This document shows, piece after piece, positions 63,232-64,000 of a stretch of DNA of 64,000 nt. Each line of letters opens with the position of its first letter. The stretch's first letter is position 1. A program made the translations under genes and the position numbers. The DNA is taken from assembly GCF_000379105.1 (NCBI RefSeq), contig NZ_KB900609.1, positions 4,574,544 through 4,638,543 of the forward strand, written 5' to 3'. The stretch comes from Methylobacterium sp. WSM2598 (lineage in GTDB: Bacteria; Pseudomonadota; Alphaproteobacteria; Rhizobiales; Beijerinckiaceae). The notes under the pieces are model-generated. The model searched no databases and was not told the DNA's origin. It saw nothing but the letters and a program-made list of their open reading frames with translations.

Positions 63232-64000
63232 TTAGTAGAGAGCGGTTGAACAGGTGCCCCGCCTCTCGAACCGGACAGGGCTGACGAAGCCGAGCGCGGA
63301 ATGGCGCCGGCAGGGATTGTAGAAGCCATCGATGTAGCGGGCCAGGGCTTCGGTCGCCTCGGCACGCGTGTAGAAGACGGTGCGCCAGACCATCTCGCTT
63401 TTCAGCGTCTTGAAGAACGTCTCGACCATCGCATTGTCATAACAGTTGCCCTTGCCAGACATCGAAATGGTGATCCCGCGGCTTCGTAGTTCAGCCTGGT
63501 ACTCGTTCGAGCAATACTGACTACCTCGATCCGAATGATGCACCAGACCAGCTGCCGGCCGTCGCACAACCAAAGCGCGACGCAAGGCAGTCAGGGCCAA
63601 TTCCTTGTGCAGCCGGTCGCCAGCTGCCCAGCCGACGACCCGCCGGGCATAAAGATCGATCACCACCGCCAGATAAAGCCAGCCCTCCCGTGTCCAGATG
63701 TAGGAGATGTCAGCCCCCCACTTCTCGTCGGGCTCTGCGGCGGTGAAATCCTGGTCGAGCCGGTTGGGCGCGACCGGGAAGGCATGCTGGCTGTCGGTGG
63801 TGCGCCGAAAGCGGCGCGGCTGGCGAGCCTTGAGCCCGCTCTCCCGCATCAGCCGCGCCGTGCGGCGCCGGCCCACGCCAAGCCCTTGCTCGCGCAGCTC
63901 GTGCGTCATGCGCGGGCTGCCATAGGTCTCGTGTGAGAGCGCGAAGGCCGAGCGGACGTGGGCGAGCAGCACGAGGTCCTCGCGCTGACGGCGCGACGCG
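63232..64000 (-). mobile_element. IS3-family transposase OrfB, running off the window
   Basis: The minus-strand frame is open to the window edge (RQREDLVLLAHVRSAFALSH). DDE residues: the first Asp in WGADISYIWT, the second in HHSDRGSQYCS and the Glu in CYDNAMVETFFKTLK, all intact, so the enzyme could be active. OrfA lies beyond the edge. The element has inserted into the primase gene and its inner end lies near 63225-63235. Confidence 0.88.

Overview
The window is high-GC DNA from an alphaproteobacterium of the Hyphomicrobiales, most likely Methylobacterium or a close relative. This is an inference from the phasins, the Ros/MucR-type regulator, the complete polyhydroxybutyrate (PHB) gene set, the cyanide-insensitive-type bd oxidase and the IS families present. 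I ran no searches; family assignments are from recognised motifs and overall protein similarity. No rRNA, complete tRNA or CRISPR array was seen.

Layout. 0-7 kb is ordinary backbone: XRE regulator, SNF2-type helicase, nucleoside phosphorylase, carboxymuconolactone-decarboxylase-like secreted protein, chemoreceptor and dodecin. 7-11 kb is a scarred accessory patch: an ISL3 transposase remnant split by a CTAG-flanked miniature element, an IS3 OrfA remnant, a large secreted beta-helix-like protein and a secreted DUF302 protein. 11.3-13.3 kb is a divergent LysR/quinone-oxidoreductase pair. 13.5-16.1 kb holds a phasin with a PhaR-like operator, a second phasin-like protein and several very small genes.

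16.4-47.7 kb is a run of genes all on the minus strand: an orphan TAXI binding protein, lipA, cydBA, a DctB/DctD-type two-component system (the sensor is broken by one in-frame TAG), phaB, phaA, a type II NADH dehydrogenase, dctA, two malic enzymes, lpd-aceF-aceE (pyruvate dehydrogenase), a damaged hypothetical gene, a MucR-type regulator, phaZ, a thioesterase, a phasin and phaC. Together they encode uptake of C4-dicarboxylates, conversion of malate to pyruvate and acetyl-CoA, storage and mobilisation as PHB, and two ways to dispose of electrons (NDH-2 and the bd oxidase). The aceE 5' end plus its 234-bp leader is duplicated in direct orientation 7,261 bp away, behind phaC. Both copies keep a sigma-54 promoter match (GG-N10-GC) and an upstream inverted repeat, and the non-coding leader is better conserved than the adjoining coding part.

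48-50.3 kb is a low-GC/IS-debris junction (DUF1275 gene, flavodoxin-fold remnant, IS3/IS1380 mosaic). 50.35-55.4 kb is a plus-strand catabolic operon: TRAP binding protein, GntR regulator, CaiB-type CoA-transferase, iron-dependent alcohol dehydrogenase and HMG-CoA-lyase-like enzyme. 56.6-60.8 kb has a Crp/Fnr regulator, a GAF-PAS-REC-LuxR regulator and a secreted MmgE/PrpD protein. From 61.0 kb on there are LysR and SRAP remnants, then the 3' half of a tRNA-Arg gene (an integration scar), then mobile-element genes including a primase cut off by an IS3 element that runs out of the window.
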